64,000 nt of DNA. Source: JAJXZJ01 sp050012855 (GTDB taxonomy: Bacteria; Verrucomicrobiota; Verrucomicrobiia; Limisphaerales; J093). Location: NCBI GenBank assembly GCA_050012855.1, contig JBEKGJ010000008.1:41565-105564 (forward strand), read 5' to 3'. Shown here one piece after another: positions 61,854-64,000 of this stretch. Under the pieces are notes generated by a model, which was not told the DNA's origin, did not search any database, and saw nothing but the letters and a program-made list of their open reading frames with translations. The translations under genes and the position numbers were made by a program. The first letter of the stretch is position 1. The number at the start of each line of letters is the position of its first letter.

Positions 61854-63038
61854 TCAGAAGCGTTCCACCAGCTTGTCGATGAGGAAGGTGCTTTCGCGCA
61901 TTGCCTGTTCGCAGAACGGGCCGAACCAGTCCGCGATTTGCCTGAATTCCGCGCCGAACTTCTCGCGGTTCCCTTCCTCCAGCAGGGACTCGTTCTCCGC
62001 CACAAAGTGGACGAAGTCCTTGAGCAGGGCGCGGCGTTCCGGGGAGGCGAAAATGATGTTCGCGTAGAGGGAGGCATCCTGGGCGAAGAGCCGTCCCACC
62101 ATGCCCAGTTCGAGGCGGTAGATCGGACTGGAGAATTCCAGCGTCCGCGCCAAGTCAATGTTACGCCGCCACAGGAACTGTCCGAAGGAGAAGGTGGCAA
62201 AGTGCCGCACTCCTTGCACGATGTTCATGATGTCGTCGTGTTCCCGCGCGCTGATGGGCAGGACCACGTTGCCCCAGGCCATCATCTGGTCAATCAACCA
62301 CTGGCACTCCTCGGACAACCGGCCCGGCGCCATCACCATCAGTTGCTTGTCCATGCTCGACGTTGAGGGGCCAAACAACGGATGCAACCCCACCACCGGC
62401 CCCGCGTGCGCCGCCAGCATCGCCTCCACGGCCGCATGTTTCAAGCTGGTCAGGTCCGCGAGCACGCAACCGTGCGGCAGATGCGGCCCCACCTGGGCGA
62501 TGACTGCCGGCGTCACCTCGATGGGCACACTGATCAGCGCCAGGGCGAGGCCGTCGCACAGCGCCTGCACGCGCGGCCAGTCGTCCACCTCGAGGATGCG
62601 GACCGCGTAGCCCGATTCGTTGAACCAGCGGCCGAAGTAACGGCCCATTTTGCCGCGGCCACCCACGATGAGCACCTTCGCCCCGGGCCGCACCCCACGG
62701 CGCGCCGTCTGGACCGTCTGCCGCACCCGCGACTGGCGCAGGATGCTGCGGTAAAGCTCCTCGATGTGATCGGGATCCAGTCCCGCCTGCTGGGCCTGCG
62801 CGCGGCGTTGGGAAATGAGGTTTTCCTCGCGGGCGGGATGGTAGATGGGCAGCTTGCAGGCCGTTTTCAACGCCACCACGTTCTGCACCCGCGCATGGCG
62901 TTCGGCGAGGAGCCGGACGATCTGCTCGTCGATCGCATCGACTTCCCGGCGCAGACCATCAAGGCAAACTGCGATTTCCTGCGCGCTCGTTCCCGTCAGG
63001 GGCAAGGCGGAAGCCTGGCTTTCAAGGGCATCAGTCAT
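61854..63038 (-). CDS. tyrA: Fused chorismate mutase / prephenate dehydrogenase
   Basis: The 394-residue bifunctional enzyme (T-protein type) has an AroQ mutase domain at about residues 25-110 (LRREVDAIDEQIVRLLAERH and LPIYHPAREENLI). A Rossmann dehydrogenase domain follows (VLIVGGRGKMGRYFGRWF; DLTSLKHAAVEAM; GLHPLFGPSTSSMDKQLMV). The helical end fits the E. coli form. It makes 4-hydroxyphenylpyruvate for tyrosine. With aroE and aroC elsewhere in the window it supplies the aromatic pathway. Confidence 0.93.
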   Translation of the reverse strand: MTDALESQASALPLTGTSAQEIAVCLDGLRREVDAIDEQIVRLLAERHARVQNVVALKTACKLPIYHPAREENLISQRRAQAQQAGLDPDHIEELYRSILRQSRVRQTVQTARRGVRPGAKVLIVGGRGKMGRYFGRWFNESGYAVRILEVDDWPRVQALCDGLALALISVPIEVTPAVIAQVGPHLPHGCVLADLTSLKHAAVEAMLAAHAGPVVGLHPLFGPSTSSMDKQLMVMAPGRLSEECQWLIDQMMAWGNVVLPISAREHDDIMNIVQGVRHFATFSFGQFLWRRNIDLARTLEFSSPIYRLELGMVGRLFAQDASLYANIIFASPERRALLKDFVHFVAENESLLEEGNREKFGAEFRQIADWFGPFCEQAMRESTFLIDKLVERF

Positions 63039-63243
63039 AAAGAACCGACAATTCGCACGGCCGGTGGCCGGCAGCCACGCGCTCGTGCGGAATGCGACGA
63101 TAACGTATCAAGTCAGGCCAGAGAATCAAACCCTGGCGAGAGCGGAAAGCGCTCCCGAAACCCGGGGCCGGTCGCTCGTCTTCCGGCCTGGTTCCGGCCG
63201 GATCAAGGCGAGGGGCGTTCAGTTGTGGCCGCCCGGCAGTCAG

Positions 63244-64000
63244 CTAGGGCATGACGATGCGGTAAAAGCGTTGCGGATTGGCGCCCAGGCTGTCCGAAGC
63301 GGTCAAGGTGGCACTGGTGGCCGTAACCGCGCCGCCCAGACTGTGCCAGACGGCCTGGGTCAGATTGGTTGTGTATTGCACCTGATACGTCTTCCCGACG
63401 ACGGTGCTCCATGTGAAGGAGATATTGCCCGCGTTTTGTGTCACACTGGTGATCATGGGTTGCACGGCCGTCGTGGTTCCCGGAACCACGGGGGCCGCTT
63501 CCACATTGCCCGCGGCATCCACGGCGACACTGTAGAAGGCGTAGGTGTTGCCATGGGCGGCCGGGAAGACCGCCGAGGTATTGGTCGTGCCGGCCTGCCA
63601 CGGGGTCCACGAACCGCCGTTGACGGGCACAAAGATTTCGTAGCTGGCGATCCCGGAGCCGGCATCGGTGCCCGACCAGGAAACCACCAGGTTGGTCAGT
63701 GACGTGGTCGCCGGGAGAACGGTCATGGCGCTGACCGGCGGGGTGGCATCAATGGTGTTGGTCACGATCGGCGTGACGATGGGCGCGTTGACGTCAAAGA
63801 CGATGTTGGCCTGATTGAGAATCCGGGTCCCCGTGCCCAGGCTGCCCCGACTGCGAACGGTGTAGGTGACGTAACCCTCGCCGGCTTGCTGGGCGTTGTC
63901 AGGCGGCAAAAATCCGGCCAGCGGGTCAGTGACGAGTTGTCCGGTGACCGGATCAACGGACTGCAGCAACCAGGTGATGACGCCGGTGCCGGGATTCAAC
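63244..64000 (-). CDS. Surface protein C-terminal part, 5' end outside window
   Basis: At least 252 residues are visible. They are Ser/Thr/Gly-rich beta-sandwich modules: DUF11/Ig-like strands (GTRILNQANIVFDVNAPIVT), then a fibronectin-type stretch (WSGTDAGSGIASYEIFVPVN), and a final domain with YQVQYTTNLTQAVWHSLGG that ends FYRIVMP. This tail is typical of very large secreted verrucomicrobial proteins. The start is beyond 64000. Function is unknown; cell-surface adhesion or glycan binding is likely. Confidence 0.75.
   Translation of the reverse strand, partial: LNPGTGVITWLLQSVDPVTGQLVTDPLAGFLPPDNAQQAGEGYVTYTVRSRGSLGTGTRILNQANIVFDVNAPIVTPIVTNTIDATPPVSAMTVLPATTSLTNLVVSWSGTDAGSGIASYEIFVPVNGGSWTPWQAGTTNTSAVFPAAHGNTYAFYSVAVDAAGNVEAAPVVPGTTTAVQPMITSVTQNAGNISFTWSTVVGKTYQVQYTTNLTQAVWHSLGGAVTATSATLTASDSLGANPQRFYRIVMP

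Noticed and set aside
1..64000. tRNA or rRNA genes
   Set aside because: Intergenic stretches were read for cloverleaf ends and conserved rRNA segments; none was convincing. A dedicated tRNA scan was not possible here.

Overview
The window is a high-GC (roughly two-thirds G+C by eye) bacterial chromosome segment. The gene set points to a Verrucomicrobiota heterotroph, possibly Limisphaerales/Pedosphaera-like: Tat-targeted GH10 and Gfo/Idh/MocA proteins, GH29, GH78 and heparinase-type carbohydrate enzymes, a CotH/DUF4956/VTC trio, a DUF4912-GH57 pair, a surface protein with a 'YQVQYTTNL' type tail, and abundant short dispersed intergenic repeats. The phylum assignment is inference from gene content; there is no rRNA or tRNA gene in the window.

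Layout. 0-3.5 kb: 3' end of a CotH-family gene with EF-hands, a DUF4956 membrane protein, a VTC-domain protein, a 487-bp gap and an ArsR-like regulator. 3.6-12.6 kb: folC, a PQQ-propeller protein, GH57 and DUF4912, pyrF and a UvrD/Rep-like helicase. 12.8-16.1 kb: a GH10 xylanase and a heparinase II/III-like protein. 16.5-23.8 kb: housekeeping genes rplM-rpsI, aroE, a prepilin peptidase, aroC, leuB, pcm and dus. 23.8-27.7 kb: a probable manganese module, with mntR divergent from an OprB-like porin, mntH and a universal stress protein. 27.7-30.4 kb: a PPi-type phosphofructokinase fused in frame, with no stop codon, to a broken ISAs1-type element carrying a DruA-like (DUF4338) domain. 30.7-40.7 kb: a Gfo/Idh/MocA oxidoreductase, then a lower-GC islet for fucosylated glycan use (aldo/keto reductase, MFS transporter, GH29 fucosidase, two-domain alpha/beta hydrolase) bracketed by two 170-bp direct repeats that are copies of the 3' end of a C45-peptidase gene. 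40.8-54.1 kb: sixA, a response regulator, dnaE, a GH78 rhamnosidase, two tandem GDP-mannose dehydratase paralogs, an S1C protease and tsf-rpsB. 54.4-61.5 kb: a defence-type island. 61.9-64 kb: a fused chorismate mutase/prephenate dehydrogenase (tyrA) and the tail of a surface protein.

The most interesting locus is the 54.4-61.5 kb island. It encodes a short DndC-like sulfurtransferase that retains its ATP loop and cysteines, a FRG-domain protein, a DUF262 protein and an HNH nuclease whose N-terminus resembles the phosphorothioate-DNA sulfur-binding domain of ScoMcrA. All four lie in one tightly packed operon. A NifS/DndA-type cysteine desulfurase lies on the opposite strand nearby. No dndB, dndD, dndE or sspB is visible. 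Toxin-antitoxin pairs and repeat clusters sit on both sides. The two middle genes are about 45-47% GC in sampled lines against 63-70% for their neighbours, which suggests a cassette spliced into an older sulfur-modification/restriction locus.
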